Below are positions 23,050 to 31,859 of a stretch of 64,000 nt of DNA, piece by piece. The stretch spans positions 37,623-101,622 of the forward strand of contig NZ_JAGPWC010000007.1 of NCBI RefSeq assembly GCF_018119405.1, read 5' to 3'. Made by a program: the position numbers and the translations under genes. The notes beneath the pieces were generated by a model that was not told the origin of the DNA, did no database searches, and saw only the letters and a program-made list of their open reading frames with translations. Source of the DNA: Massilia sp. ST3. GTDB taxonomy: Bacteria; Pseudomonadota; Gammaproteobacteria; Burkholderiales; Burkholderiaceae_D. The stretch's first letter is position 1; every line of letters starts with the position of its first letter.

Positions 23050-25224
23050 TTAGTTGTTTGCTTTCTTCGGGGTCGCGTCGAAGGCGCGCAGGCCGCCGCA
23101 GATCAGGTCCGAGGGCACGCCCAGGGCCCAGGCGGCAGCCACCGCCGCCAGCACGCTTTCCGGGTGCTTGACGGTCGACGGCTTCATCTTCGCCAGTTCC
23201 AGCAGCGGCGTTTCCTGCGCGCCGTCGGCCAGCACGATGCGGCCGTCGCGCGCGAACACCACGCGTTCACCCTTGGCGCGGTGCTCGGCCATGACCGTGT
23301 TGTGCTCGTCGAGCGCGTAGAAGATCACGCGGCCGTCGCTCAGTTCGGCCAGGGCCGCCACCGCCTCGTTGGCGGCGTTCAGCACGGCCGCGCCTTCTGG
23401 CAGGATCACGTCGACCTGGCTGCGGATCACGTTGCGGAAGGCTTCGTCGTCGCGGATGTGGAACTCGGCCACGTCGGCCAGGCCTTCCATGTCGGTCACC
23501 ACGCCCACGGTGCAGCGGTCGTAGGGCAGGCCCTCGGCCAGGATCGAGCGCGCGTTCGATTCGAACACGGCGGTCTGCACGGTGCGATTGATCAGCAGGC
23601 GCTGGCCGGCGTCGAAACCGGTGGAATCGCGATTCGAGACTTCGCGCGCATCCAGGTACAGGCCTTCGCCGTTGGCCACGCCCACGTGCTTGCCGGTGAT
23701 GTGGACCAGGCAGCCGACCAGGCGCGCGATCAGGCTGGTGCCCAGGGTGCCGGTCACGCCCACGACCGGGATGCGGCCGTTCTCGTTCGGGCCGAACAGG
23801 TGGTCGACGATGGCCGCGCCCACGTTGCGCGGCTCGCCGCTGGCGGGCTTGATGTGGGCCAGCAGGCCCGGGCTGGAATTGACTTCGATGATGGCGCCGC
23901 GCTGCTCGCCGAGCGGACGCGAGATGTCTTCGCAGACCAGGTCGATGCCGGCGATGTCCAGGCCCACGATGCGCGCGGCCAGCGCGGCGGCATGCGCCAC
24001 TTCAGGGTGGACCAGGTCGGTGACGTCGTCGGCGACGTTGCCGTTCAGCTGGATCAGCACTTTCTGGCCGGCCTGGGGCACCGAGTCGGGAACGAAGCCC
24101 TGGCGCTTCAGTTCGAGCAGGATTTCGCTGTCGGCCGGATTGACCCGGCCCAGCGGATGTTCCTCGCTCTCGCCGCGGCGCGGGTCGGTGTTGATCTGGG
24201 TGTTGCACAGTTCGGTGACGTTCAGCTTGCCGTCGCCCGTGACCCACAGCGACTCTCCTTTGGCGGCGGCGACCACCTTGCGGCCGACCACCAGCAGGCG
24301 GTGCTCGTTACCCGGGATGAAGCGTTCGACCAGCACCGACTTGCTGTCGCCTTCGATGGCGGCGATCTCGTAGGCGGCCTTCACGTCCGCCTCGGTCATC
24401 AGGTTGAGCGACACGCCGCGGCCGTGATTGCCGTCGATCGGCTTCACCGCCACCGGCAGGCCGATGTCCTGGGCTTCGTCCCAGGCGTCCTCGGGGCTGC
24501 GCGCGATCGAGCCTTCCGGCACCGGCACGCCGCAGGAGGCCAGCAGGGTCTTGGTCAGGTCCTTGTCGCTGGCGATGCCTTCGCCGATGGCGCTGGTGCG
24601 GTCGGTCTCGGCGGTCCAGATGCGGCGCTGGGCGGCGCCGTGGCCCAGCTGCACCAGGTTGCCCTCGGTCAGGCGGATCGACGGGATCTTGCGGTCGGTG
24701 GCGGCGTCGACGATGTGCGCGGTCGACGGGCCCAGGCAGTAGCGGTCGACCAGCTCGGTCAGGCGCGCCACAGTGGCGGGCAGGTCGAAGGGCGTGTCGT
24801 TGATCGCGGCCATGATCAGCGCGTGGCCGGCGTCGAGGGCGGCGCGGCCGACCGTTTCGTCGCGGGTGCGGAAGGCCATCTTGTAGATGCCGTGGTCGCC
24901 GGTGGAGCGGGTCTTGCCGAAGCCGGTCTTCATGCCGGCCAGGTTTTGCAGCTCCAGCACGATGTGCTCGAGGATGTGGCCGGCCCAGGTGCCGTCCACC
25001 AGGCGCTCGATGAAACCGCCGTGCGTGCCGACGCCGCAGCGGTGCTCGACCAGGCCCGGCAGCCAGGCGGTCAGGCGTTCGGTGAAGCCGGGCAGGGTGT
25101 TCGAGGGGCATTCTTCGAGCTCGCCGATGTCGAGCCAGGCCTCGAGCACCGGGCGATACGTCCAGATGTTCGGACCGCGAAGATAGCTAACGCGGAGAAA
25201 CTTGATGTCGTTCTTCTTGTTCAT
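23050..25224 (-). CDS. cyanophycin synthetase-like protein with degenerate Mur-ligase ATP site (CphA'/CphA2 type)
   Basis: This 724-residue paralogue precedes cphA. The N-terminal domain (RVSYLRGPNIWTY) and the ATP-grasp domain (GLPVAVKPIDGNHGRGVSL, VNSSPGLLAH) are well conserved. In the Mur-ligase-like domain the P-loop is GVTGTLGTSLIARL instead of GTNGKTT, so the ATP-binding Lys and Thr are lost, and the domain is ~135 residues shorter than in CphA. Betaproteobacteria often carry cphA and cphA' together. Cyanobacterial CphA2 enzymes with an inactive Mur domain join beta-Asp-Arg dipeptides using one ATP site, and a similar role is plausible here. It could instead be an accessory subunit of CphA. 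The N-terminus overlaps no other gene, and the 296-base upstream region is shared with the divergent ABC transporter. Confidence 0.92.
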   Translation of the reverse strand: MNKKNDIKFLRVSYLRGPNIWTYRPVLEAWLDIGELEECPSNTLPGFTERLTAWLPGLVEHRCGVGTHGGFIERLVDGTWAGHILEHIVLELQNLAGMKTGFGKTRSTGDHGIYKMAFRTRDETVGRAALDAGHALIMAAINDTPFDLPATVARLTELVDRYCLGPSTAHIVDAATDRKIPSIRLTEGNLVQLGHGAAQRRIWTAETDRTSAIGEGIASDKDLTKTLLASCGVPVPEGSIARSPEDAWDEAQDIGLPVAVKPIDGNHGRGVSLNLMTEADVKAAYEIAAIEGDSKSVLVERFIPGNEHRLLVVGRKVVAAAKGESLWVTGDGKLNVTELCNTQINTDPRRGESEEHPLGRVNPADSEILLELKRQGFVPDSVPQAGQKVLIQLNGNVADDVTDLVHPEVAHAAALAARIVGLDIAGIDLVCEDISRPLGEQRGAIIEVNSSPGLLAHIKPASGEPRNVGAAIVDHLFGPNENGRIPVVGVTGTLGTSLIARLVGCLVHITGKHVGVANGEGLYLDAREVSNRDSTGFDAGQRLLINRTVQTAVFESNARSILAEGLPYDRCTVGVVTDMEGLADVAEFHIRDDEAFRNVIRSQVDVILPEGAAVLNAANEAVAALAELSDGRVIFYALDEHNTVMAEHRAKGERVVFARDGRIVLADGAQETPLLELAKMKPSTVKHPESVLAAVAAAWALGVPSDLICGGLRAFDATPKKANN

Positions 25225-25520
25225 TTAACAATATCTATGTCCACGTGTCCGTTTGCTCACCTGGACGATTACCTTATCCGCGATGCCCGCCGCCAAAATC
25301 CGTTGTGCGGCGTTCATCCTGTATACTTGCCGGCCCGGAGCTTACCGTGCCGCAACATTTTCTGCCAGTATCGCCCTATGTCATCCAAAGGTTAGCCGAG
25401 AACGTTAACCCGCTCTGTGGAGCGTTTCACGCAGCGGCGCATTGACAGTCCTTTTGTGCTTGCCGAGCCGTCTGCCTTGCTCATCCCTCCAGAACTTTTG
25501 CCTGTTACCGGGCGCAATAC
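25225..25520. promoter_or_regulatory. shared regulatory region of the divergent cyanophycin genes
   Basis: This 296-base region separates the divergent cphA' and ABC-transporter genes and must hold both promoters. A TATACT lies at about 25323 and TTGACA at about 25443 on the plus strand, but they do not pair with good partners at 16-18 bases. No gene is supported. Confidence 0.4.
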
Positions 25521-27800
25521 ATGACAACTCAACAACTTGTTCGTCCGTCGTCCCTGGCGGTAGCCGCCAGTTTTTTGCCTGAACGTTGGCAAAGTGACGT
25601 CGCGAAACAGCTTGCACCAGGGGAAAACGTTTTAAGCAGCGTGGAGGTTGACCTCGACGCGAAATTACGTTTCGTGAAGGGCCTGGTGGTGGTGACCAAC
25701 CGCCGCCTGCTGGCCCACGCCCCGGGCGAGAGCGCCTGGCGCGACTGGCCGCTGCGCGCCGGCCTGGTGCTGCGCCACCACGACCACGCCGGCGTCGGCC
25801 ACCTGGACCTGGTGGATGAACACAGCCTGCTGGCGTCCTGGCGGTTTACCCTGGGTCAGAACCTGCAGGCGATCCGCGTGGTCGACCAGTTCACCGACCA
25901 GGTCGAGAGCGTGGCCACCGGGGTGCCGGTGCAGCCGCCCGAGCAGCATACTTGTCCAAGTTGCAAGGCGCCGCTGGAGCCGAACCAGGAAGACTGCCCG
26001 ATCTGCGAAAAAGTCCTGCACACCCCGCCGTCGACCTGGACCCTGTTCCGCCTGTGGCGTTTCGCCAGGCCGTACAAAGGCCAGCTGCTTGCTGGCTTCC
26101 TGCTGATGCTCGGTTCCACCGGGGCGCACATGATCCCGCCCTACCTGACCAAGCCGCTGATGGACAACGTCCTGATTCCGTACCAGAACGGCCAGACCAT
26201 CGACACCTCGCTTGTCTATCTATATATGGGCGGCCTGTTCGGCGCCGCCATGCTGGCCTGGGCCCTTGGCTGGGGCAAGACCTATGTACTGGCGCTGGCG
26301 TCGGAGCGCATCAGCGCCGACCTGCGCTCGACCACCTACGAACACCTGCTGCGTCTGTCGCTCGAGTACTTCGGCGGCAAGCGCACCGGCGACCTGATGT
26401 CGCGCATCGGCAGCGGCTCGGACCGGATCAGTGTCTTCCTGTCGCTGCACCTGCTCGACTTCCTGTCGGACGTCCTCCTGATCATCATGACGGGCGTGAT
26501 CCTGTTCAGCATGAATCCCTGGCTGGCGCTGGTCACCCTGGTTCCGCTGCCCTTCATCGCCTGGATGATTCATGTGGTGCGCGACAAGCTGCGCACCGGT
26601 TTCGAGAAGATCGACCGGGTCTGGGGCGAGGTCACCAACGTGCTGGCCGATACCATTCCCGGCATCCGGGTGGTCAAGGCCTTCGCCCAGGAAAAGCGCG
26701 AAGCCGCCCGCTTCCGCGAAGCCAACAAGCACAACCTGGCCGTCAACGACAAGCTGAACAAGGTCTGGTCGCTGTTCTCGCCGACCGTCTCGCTGCTGAC
26801 CGAGATCGGCCTGCTGGTGATCTGGTGCTTCGGCATCTGGCAGGTCTCGCGCGGCGACATCACGGTGGGCACCCTGACCGCCTTCATCGCCTACAGCGGC
26901 CGCTTCTACGTGAAGCTCGATTCCATGAGCCGCATCGTCTCGGTGACGCAGAAGTCGGCCTCGGCCGCCAAGCGCATCTTCGACATCCTCGACCATGTGT
27001 CGAGCGTGCCGGACCCGGCCAACCCGATCAAGGTGGACAAGGTCCGCGGCGAGATCGAGCTGCGCGAAGTCGGCTTCCGCTACGGCAACCGCGCCGTCAA
27101 CCGCGGCATCTCGCTCAAGATCAAGGCCGGCGAGATGGTCGGGCTGGTCGGCCACAGCGGTTCGGGCAAATCGACCCTGGTCAACCTGATCTGCCGCTTC
27201 TACGACGTGGCCGAAGGCGCGATCCTGCTCGACGGCAAGGACATCCGCTCCTTCGCCGTGGCCGACTACCGCCGCAACATCGGCCTGGTGCTGCAGGAGC
27301 CTTTCCTGTTCTTCGGCACGATTGCCGAGAACATCGCCTACGGCAAACCGGGCGCCAGCCGCGAGGAGATCATCGCCGCGGCGCGCGCGGCCCACGCCCA
27401 TGAGTTCATCCTGCGCCTGCCGCAAGGCTACGACTCGATGGTGGGCGAGCGCGGCCAGGGCCTGTCGGGCGGCGAACGCCAGCGCATCTCGATCGCGCGT
27501 GCGCTGCTGATCGACCCGCCGATCCTGATCCTGGACGAGGCGACTTCGTCGGTGGACTCGGAAACCGAGAAGGAAATCCAGAAGGCGCTCGACAACCTGG
27601 TGCAAGGCCGCACCACCATCGCCATCGCGCACCGCCTGTCGACCCTGCATCGCGCCGACCGCCTGGTCGTGCTCGACCGCGGCGTGGTGGTGGAAGAGGG
27701 CAACCACGACGAGCTGATGGCGCGCGAAGGCGCCTACCACCGCCTCTACGAAGCGCAGGCGCGCAACGTGGACCAGGACATGGACGACAAGGACGACTGA
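25521..27800 (+). CDS. cyanophycin-associated ABC transporter (fused TMD-NBD)
   Basis: This 759-residue protein has an unusual front end: an N-terminal PH-like region (residues ~20-130, VVVTNRRLLAHAP), then a zinc-ribbon-like pair CPSC...CPIC at about 147-165, then a six-helix ABC exporter domain (~175-480). The nucleotide-binding domain follows, with Walker A GHSGSGKST near 550, Q-loop VLQEPFLF, signature LSGGERQR and Walker B ILILDEATS. It is divergent from the cyanophycin synthetases and overlaps a DUF1854 gene by one base; this pair is known to travel with cyanophycin genes. The transported substrate is not known. It lacks the C39 peptidase of bacteriocin exporters. Confidence 0.92.
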   Translation: MTTQQLVRPSSLAVAASFLPERWQSDVAKQLAPGENVLSSVEVDLDAKLRFVKGLVVVTNRRLLAHAPGESAWRDWPLRAGLVLRHHDHAGVGHLDLVDEHSLLASWRFTLGQNLQAIRVVDQFTDQVESVATGVPVQPPEQHTCPSCKAPLEPNQEDCPICEKVLHTPPSTWTLFRLWRFARPYKGQLLAGFLLMLGSTGAHMIPPYLTKPLMDNVLIPYQNGQTIDTSLVYLYMGGLFGAAMLAWALGWGKTYVLALASERISADLRSTTYEHLLRLSLEYFGGKRTGDLMSRIGSGSDRISVFLSLHLLDFLSDVLLIIMTGVILFSMNPWLALVTLVPLPFIAWMIHVVRDKLRTGFEKIDRVWGEVTNVLADTIPGIRVVKAFAQEKREAARFREANKHNLAVNDKLNKVWSLFSPTVSLLTEIGLLVIWCFGIWQVSRGDITVGTLTAFIAYSGRFYVKLDSMSRIVSVTQKSASAAKRIFDILDHVSSVPDPANPIKVDKVRGEIELREVGFRYGNRAVNRGISLKIKAGEMVGLVGHSGSGKSTLVNLICRFYDVAEGAILLDGKDIRSFAVADYRRNIGLVLQEPFLFFGTIAENIAYGKPGASREEIIAAARAAHAHEFILRLPQGYDSMVGERGQGLSGGERQRISIARALLIDPPILILDEATSSVDSETEKEIQKALDNLVQGRTTIAIAHRLSTLHRADRLVVLDRGVVVEEGNHDELMAREGAYHRLYEAQARNVDQDMDDKDD

Positions 27801-28264
27801 TGAGCAATTTCCAACTGCGGCGCGACGCCTTCGGCAAGCTGGTGATCACCCTTGACGGCGGCGAGGAACACGTCGGCGTGATCCCCGTGCGCGCCTTCCC
27901 CATCCAGGCGCCGACCAGGGGTATCTCGCTGGTGCGCGACGGGGGCAAGGAAGTGGCCTGGATCGACGACCTGGCGGAGGTGCCGGAGCAGATCCGCACC
28001 CTGGTGCAGGAAGAGATCGAGGGACGCGAATTCATTCCCGAGATCCTGCACATCAGGGAAGTGTCGAGCTTCGCGACGCCCTGCACCTGGTATGTGAAGA
28101 CCGACCGCGGGGAGACCGAGTTCGTGCTCAAGGTGGATGAGGATATCCGGCGGGTGGGCGATGCCTCGCTGCTGGTGGCGGATAGCCATGGGATCAACTT
28201 CCTGGTGCGGGATATGTACAAGATTGATAAGCACAGCAGGAAGATTCTGGATCGGTTTCTCTGA
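27800..28264 (+). CDS. DUF1854 protein, partner of the cyanophycin-associated ABC transporter
   Basis: This 154-residue soluble protein has no signal or membrane segment. Family features include ELVITLDGGEEHVGVIPVRAFP-like N-terminal strands (here KLVITLDGGEEHVGV), the central GISLVRDGGKEVAWIDDL and a C-terminal FLVRDMYKIDKHSRKILDRF. Its start overlaps the transporter stop by one base (TGATG), implying translational coupling and probably a complex. The biochemical role is undetermined. A perfect palindrome that may act as a terminator follows after 24 bases. Confidence 0.88.
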   Translation: MSNFQLRRDAFGKLVITLDGGEEHVGVIPVRAFPIQAPTRGISLVRDGGKEVAWIDDLAEVPEQIRTLVQEEIEGREFIPEILHIREVSSFATPCTWYVKTDRGETEFVLKVDEDIRRVGDASLLVADSHGINFLVRDMYKIDKHSRKILDRFL

Positions 28265-28288
28265 TCGGTAGCGCTATCGGCTGTTCCG

Positions 28289-28328
28289 GCAAACTTGGGT
28301 CCCCGCGAAGGCGGGGACCCAAGTTTGC
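28289..28328. repeat. repeat family B, perfect 18-bp hairpin
   Basis: GCAAACTTGGGTCCCCGC and its exact reverse complement are separated by GAAG. This is two fused outer arms of the family B repeat, without the GTCATCCC end. It lies at the end of the transporter/DUF1854 operon and could act as a stop or RNA-stabilising hairpin. Confidence 0.8.
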
Positions 28329-28397
28329 AGCACACCTCCCACGTTCGACAACTCCCTCTAATCCCTCCCTTGCCCCGCCACGAACCAGCGTGCTAAC

Positions 28398-28416
28398 TTA
28401 GTTAACACGTTAACGA
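28398..28416 (+). promoter_or_regulatory. candidate MarR operator before the hydrolase
   Basis: TTAGTTAACACGTTAACGA holds an imperfect inverted repeat (TTAAC / GTTAA) 15 bases before the hydrolase gene. MarR regulators bind such palindromes and one is encoded at the end of this operon, so autoregulation is plausible. Confidence 0.4.
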
Positions 28417-28430
28417 TCCCGGAGCGCCCC

Positions 28431-29309
28431 ATGCAGCTCACCGAACCCGCCATCCCCGTCGCCCGCACCACCCTGGCCGCCACCTGCCGCACCGTGCCCA
28501 ACGCCGCAGGCGTGGTCCTGATCCACCCCGCCACCGCCGTCACCCAGGGCTTCTACGCCGCCTTCGCCGACTACCTGGCCGGCCGCGGCCTGAACGTGAT
28601 CACCTACGACTACCGCGGCACCGGCCGCTCGCGCCCGGCCAGCCTGCGCGGCGTGGAGGTCACCATGGCCGACTGGATCGACGAAGACGTTCCCGCCGTT
28701 ACCGCCTGGGCGAAGTCGCAGTTCCCGGAGCTGCCGCTGGTCGCCGTCGGCCACAGCGTCGGCGGCCACGCGCTGGCGCTGTCGCCCTCCACCAACGGGC
28801 TGCGCGCCGCCATGCTGGTCGCGGCCCATGCCGGCGCCACCCATACCGTGCGCGGCTGGTTCGAGCGCCAGCGGGTGCGCTTCGTGCTCAGCGTGCTGGC
28901 GCCGGTGCTGTGCCGGGTGCTGGGCTATATGCCGGGCAAGCGCATCGGCCTGGGCGAGGACCTGCCGCGCGGCGTGATGCTGCAGTGGTCGGGCTGGTGC
29001 GCCAGCCGGCGCTATTTCTTCGACGACCCCAAGGTCGACGCCGCGCGCCGCATGGCGCAGGTGCGCGTCCCGCTCCAGGTGCTGAGCTTTACGGATGACC
29101 CCTGGGCCAACCCGGCGGCGGTCGACATGCTGGTCTCGCCGTTGCCGCAGGCCCGCCTCCAGCGGCGCGAGGTCGCTCCGCGCGAGGCGGGCGTGCCGGG
29201 CATCGGCCACATGGGCTTCTTCCGCCGCCGCTGCGAGGCCGGCCTGTGGGCGGAGGCCGCCGACTGGCTGCTGGCGCACTGCAGCCAGGAAGAGAGGGCG
29301 CATGCCTGA
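28431..29309 (+). CDS. alpha/beta hydrolase
   Basis: This 292-residue serine hydrolase has the nucleophile elbow GHSVGG near residue 106, the oxyanion-hole region VVLIHPATAVTQGFY at about 28, and YDYRGTGRS at about 60. A late GIGHMGFF near residue 263 supplies the likely catalytic His. There is no signal peptide. It resembles the YheT/BEM46-like lysophospholipase group. Its final codons overlap the MarR gene by eight bases, so the regulator probably controls this enzyme in response to its substrate. The substrate cannot be inferred. Confidence 0.85.
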   Translation: MQLTEPAIPVARTTLAATCRTVPNAAGVVLIHPATAVTQGFYAAFADYLAGRGLNVITYDYRGTGRSRPASLRGVEVTMADWIDEDVPAVTAWAKSQFPELPLVAVGHSVGGHALALSPSTNGLRAAMLVAAHAGATHTVRGWFERQRVRFVLSVLAPVLCRVLGYMPGKRIGLGEDLPRGVMLQWSGWCASRRYFFDDPKVDAARRMAQVRVPLQVLSFTDDPWANPAAVDMLVSPLPQARLQRREVAPREAGVPGIGHMGFFRRRCEAGLWAEAADWLLAHCSQEERAHA

Positions 29310-29721
29310 GCAGAAACCGCGTTTCGTCGCCCTGGTCAACCGCGCCCAGCGCGCCATGCAGCGCTGGATCGAAGGCCGTCCCGAAGCCTGGGAAGGCGCC
29401 AGCGCGGCACAGGCCGGGCTGCTGTTCCTGCTGGCCTCGCGCGAGGACGCCGCGATCGGCGAGATCGCGCAGGCGCTCGACGTGGCGCCGGCCGCCGTGA
29501 CCAATTTGTCCAAGCGCATGCAGGCGGCCGGCATGGTCGAGCGTGTGGGCGACGCCCATGACGCCCGCCTGACGCGCCTGCGCCTGAGCGAACAGGGCAG
29601 GGAAGCGAGCCGCCTGGCGACCGGCGCGCTGGCGGAACTGAACGCCAAGCTCAGCGCCGGCTTCACCCCGCAGGAGCTCAGCGTCGTGGCCCGCTGGCTC
29701 GACCAGGCGACCCGTCTTTGA
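29302..29721 (+). CDS. MarR-family transcriptional regulator
   Basis: This 139-residue winged-helix repressor has a DNA-binding region at about 45-105: IGEIAQALDVAPAAVTNLSKRMQAAGMVER followed by the wing DAHDARLTRLRLSEQG (Asp-Ala-Arg forms the conserved DxR of the wing). Flanking helices should form the dimer interface. The start at 29302 overlaps the hydrolase stop; an earlier in-frame start lies deep inside that gene and is rejected. It probably binds the palindromic site upstream of the hydrolase. Confidence 0.88.
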   Translation: MPEQKPRFVALVNRAQRAMQRWIEGRPEAWEGASAAQAGLLFLLASREDAAIGEIAQALDVAPAAVTNLSKRMQAAGMVERVGDAHDARLTRLRLSEQGREASRLATGALAELNAKLSAGFTPQELSVVARWLDQATRL

Positions 29722-29815
29722 CGGGCGCGTTGCGCCGGTCTGTACGTGCTCCCACATACCTCGCCACCGATCCCGCGTAGAGTCTTCCCATCGGCCGTAG
29801 GCCATCGGAGGACTC

Positions 29816-30355
29816 ATGGATTCCATCAACCAACAACAGCCCGAGCAGAACCGCCGTGACCTGAGCGGCGTCGAGGCGATCGAACGCGTCAAGAACATGA
29901 CCAAGGACGCCGACACCTGCTTTTTCTCGACCAATGCCAGCCTGGGACCGAGCCGCGGCGTGCGCCCGATGAGCGTGCGCGAGGCGGACGACAACGGCGC
30001 CCTGTGGTTCCTCAGCAGCATCGACAGCCACAAGAACCAGGAACTGGTGATCGATCCGAACGTGAAGCTCTACTTCCAGGTCAGCAAGCATTCCGGCTTC
30101 CTCGAACTCGACGGCAAGGCCGAGATCTCGCAGGACAAGGCCCAGATCAAGCGCCTGTGGAACTTCATGCTACGCACCTGGTTCACCGAGGGCGAGGACG
30201 ATCCGCGCATCACGGTCATCAAGGTGACGCCGCGCAGCGGCTACTACTGGGATAACAAGCACGGCGATGCGGTGGCCGGGGCCAAGGTGGCCGTTGGGGC
30301 CGTGGTGGGCAAGACGCTCGACGATTCGATCGAGGGGCGGCTGACCTTCAGCTAG
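29816..30355 (+). CDS. pyridoxamine 5'-phosphate oxidase-family (general stress protein 26-like) protein
   Basis: This 179-residue protein has the split-barrel flavin-binding fold. The stretch RGVRPMSVREADDNGALWFLSS, read here as RPMSVREADDNGALWF, followed by SHKNQELVIDPNVKLYFQ, matches the general stress protein 26 subgroup. It probably binds FMN or F420-like cofactors. The C-terminal TPRSGYYWDNKHGDAV is also typical of that subgroup. It is a single gene with its own upstream region. The substrate is unknown. Confidence 0.85.
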   Translation: MDSINQQQPEQNRRDLSGVEAIERVKNMTKDADTCFFSTNASLGPSRGVRPMSVREADDNGALWFLSSIDSHKNQELVIDPNVKLYFQVSKHSGFLELDGKAEISQDKAQIKRLWNFMLRTWFTEGEDDPRITVIKVTPRSGYYWDNKHGDAVAGAKVAVGAVVGKTLDDSIEGRLTFS

Positions 30356-30401
30356 ATTCGGAAGAGGTGGATAAATCCGTACGCCAGTCCCGCGACATTA
30401 G

Positions 30402-30494
30402 AACGTCGTTCCGGCGCAGGCCGGAACCCAAGTTTGCACGCTCACCAGCGCGCAACGAACTTGGACCCCGGCCTTCGCCGGGGTGACGGTCTTA
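30402..30494. repeat. repeat family B, inverted pair
   Basis: Unit 1 (30402-30437) is AACGTCGTTCCGGCG plus CAGGCCGGAACCCAAG. Unit 2 (30457-30494) is GAACTTGGACCCCGGC plus CTTCGCCGGGGTGACGG. They are inverted relative to each other. Stem bases differ from the other loci but remain complementary. Confidence 0.78.
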
Positions 30495-30536
30495 TGGCTG
30501 GTGGCTGCGAATACCGCAGTGAGCTTCTAGCCGCCC

Positions 30537-31781
30537 ATGCACGCAATCATCGTCACCATCGGCTCAGCCGGCGACCTTTTCCCCTTCCTCTGGATAGGCA
30601 CAGCCCTGCACGCGAGCGGCCACCGCGTCGATTTCCTGGGGCCCACCCAGCACGCACCCTACGTCAGCCAGGCCGGCCTGCCTTTCCACGGCCTGCCCGC
30701 CGACCCGGCGGTGCTCGACCACCCCGACCTGTGGCACCCGACCCGCGGCCTGGCCGTCGTCTGGCGCGCGACACGCCCCGCCATGGCCGAGCTGCCCGCC
30801 TTCATGGATGCGCTGCCGCCGGGCGAGGCGCGCCTGCTGCTGGCCCACCCGCTGGCCTTGCCCGAGGCCGACCTGTGCCGCGCCACCCACCCCGGCCTGA
30901 AGATCGCGGCCGCCTACCTGGCGCCTTCGAACCTGCCCACCGTGCACGATCCGCTGATGCTCGGCCCCTGGCGCGTGCCGCGCTGGGTGCCGCATGGCGT
31001 CCGCCGCTGGCTCTGGCGCAGCCTGGGCGCACGGCTGATCGACCCGGTCGCACTGCCGGACGTGAACGCGGCCCGTACCAAGCGCGGCTTGCCGCCCGTG
31101 GACGGGCTCATCGAGTACATCTCCGGCATCCCCGACCTGTCCATCACCCTGTTTCCGGAATGGTTCGCGCCGACCCAGCCGGACTGGCCGAAGCCCCTGT
31201 TCCGCACCGGCTTCCCGCTCTACGATCCGGCGCCGGATGCCGGCTTGCGCCCCGAGCTGCAAGCCTTCCTGGCAGCCGGGCCGCCGCCCGTGGCCTTCAC
31301 GCCCGGCACCGGCAACCGCCAGGCCGGCCGCTACTTCGCCGCCGCAGCGCAGGCGCTGCGCACACTCGGACTGCGCGGCCTGTTCCTGACCCCGCAACGC
31401 GACCAGCTTCCCGCGTCCTTACCGGACGACATCCTGTGGCAGGACTACGTGCCGCTCAAGGCCCTGCTGCCCCACGTAGCCGCGCTGACCCACCATGGCG
31501 GCATCGGCACCACGGCCGAGGCCTTGCGCGCCGGCACGCCCCAGCTGGTCGTGCCGCTGGCCCACGATCAGTTCGACAACGCAGCGCGGGTGGTGGCCCT
31601 CGGCGCCGGGGCCAGCCTGCATGCGGCGCGTGTGACGCCTGCGCGCATGGCGCAGGCCTTAGGGCAGGTCGTCGGGAAGGAAGAGATGACGCGGGGTTGC
31701 CGCGAGGCCAGCATGCGCTTCAATGCGCCCACCGGCATCGACGCGCTGTGCGCCCGCCTGGAAGCCCTGGCCGCGGCCTAG
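30537..31781 (+). CDS. GT1-family (UDP-glycosyltransferase-like) glycosyltransferase
   Basis: This 414-residue GT-B glycosyltransferase transfers a sugar from a nucleotide donor. The N-terminal Rossmann domain opens with IIVTIGSAGDLFPFLWIGTAL; the C-terminal donor-binding region has AALTHHGGIGTTAEALRAGTPQLV with PLAHDQFDNAARV, the UGT-type signature. The length is typical of MGT/YjiC-like enzymes that glycosylate lipids, sterols or natural products. No pathway neighbours identify the acceptor. An upstream in-frame frame from 30434 crosses repeat B and is not coding. Confidence 0.88.
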   Translation: MHAIIVTIGSAGDLFPFLWIGTALHASGHRVDFLGPTQHAPYVSQAGLPFHGLPADPAVLDHPDLWHPTRGLAVVWRATRPAMAELPAFMDALPPGEARLLLAHPLALPEADLCRATHPGLKIAAAYLAPSNLPTVHDPLMLGPWRVPRWVPHGVRRWLWRSLGARLIDPVALPDVNAARTKRGLPPVDGLIEYISGIPDLSITLFPEWFAPTQPDWPKPLFRTGFPLYDPAPDAGLRPELQAFLAAGPPPVAFTPGTGNRQAGRYFAAAAQALRTLGLRGLFLTPQRDQLPASLPDDILWQDYVPLKALLPHVAALTHHGGIGTTAEALRAGTPQLVVPLAHDQFDNAARVVALGAGASLHAARVTPARMAQALGQVVGKEEMTRGCREASMRFNAPTGIDALCARLEALAAA

Positions 31782-31859
31782 GGCCACTGTTGGGAATCGC
31801 ACCGACGCCGGGACCTGGCTGCGCTCTAATGCCACATCGTCGATGATGCTGGAGGGCAC

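Noticed and set aside
25521..27800. The ABC exporter as the missing exporter of the GG-leader peptide
   Set aside because: It has no N-terminal C39 peptidase signature, lies 7 kb away in the cyanophycin locus, and pairs with DUF1854.
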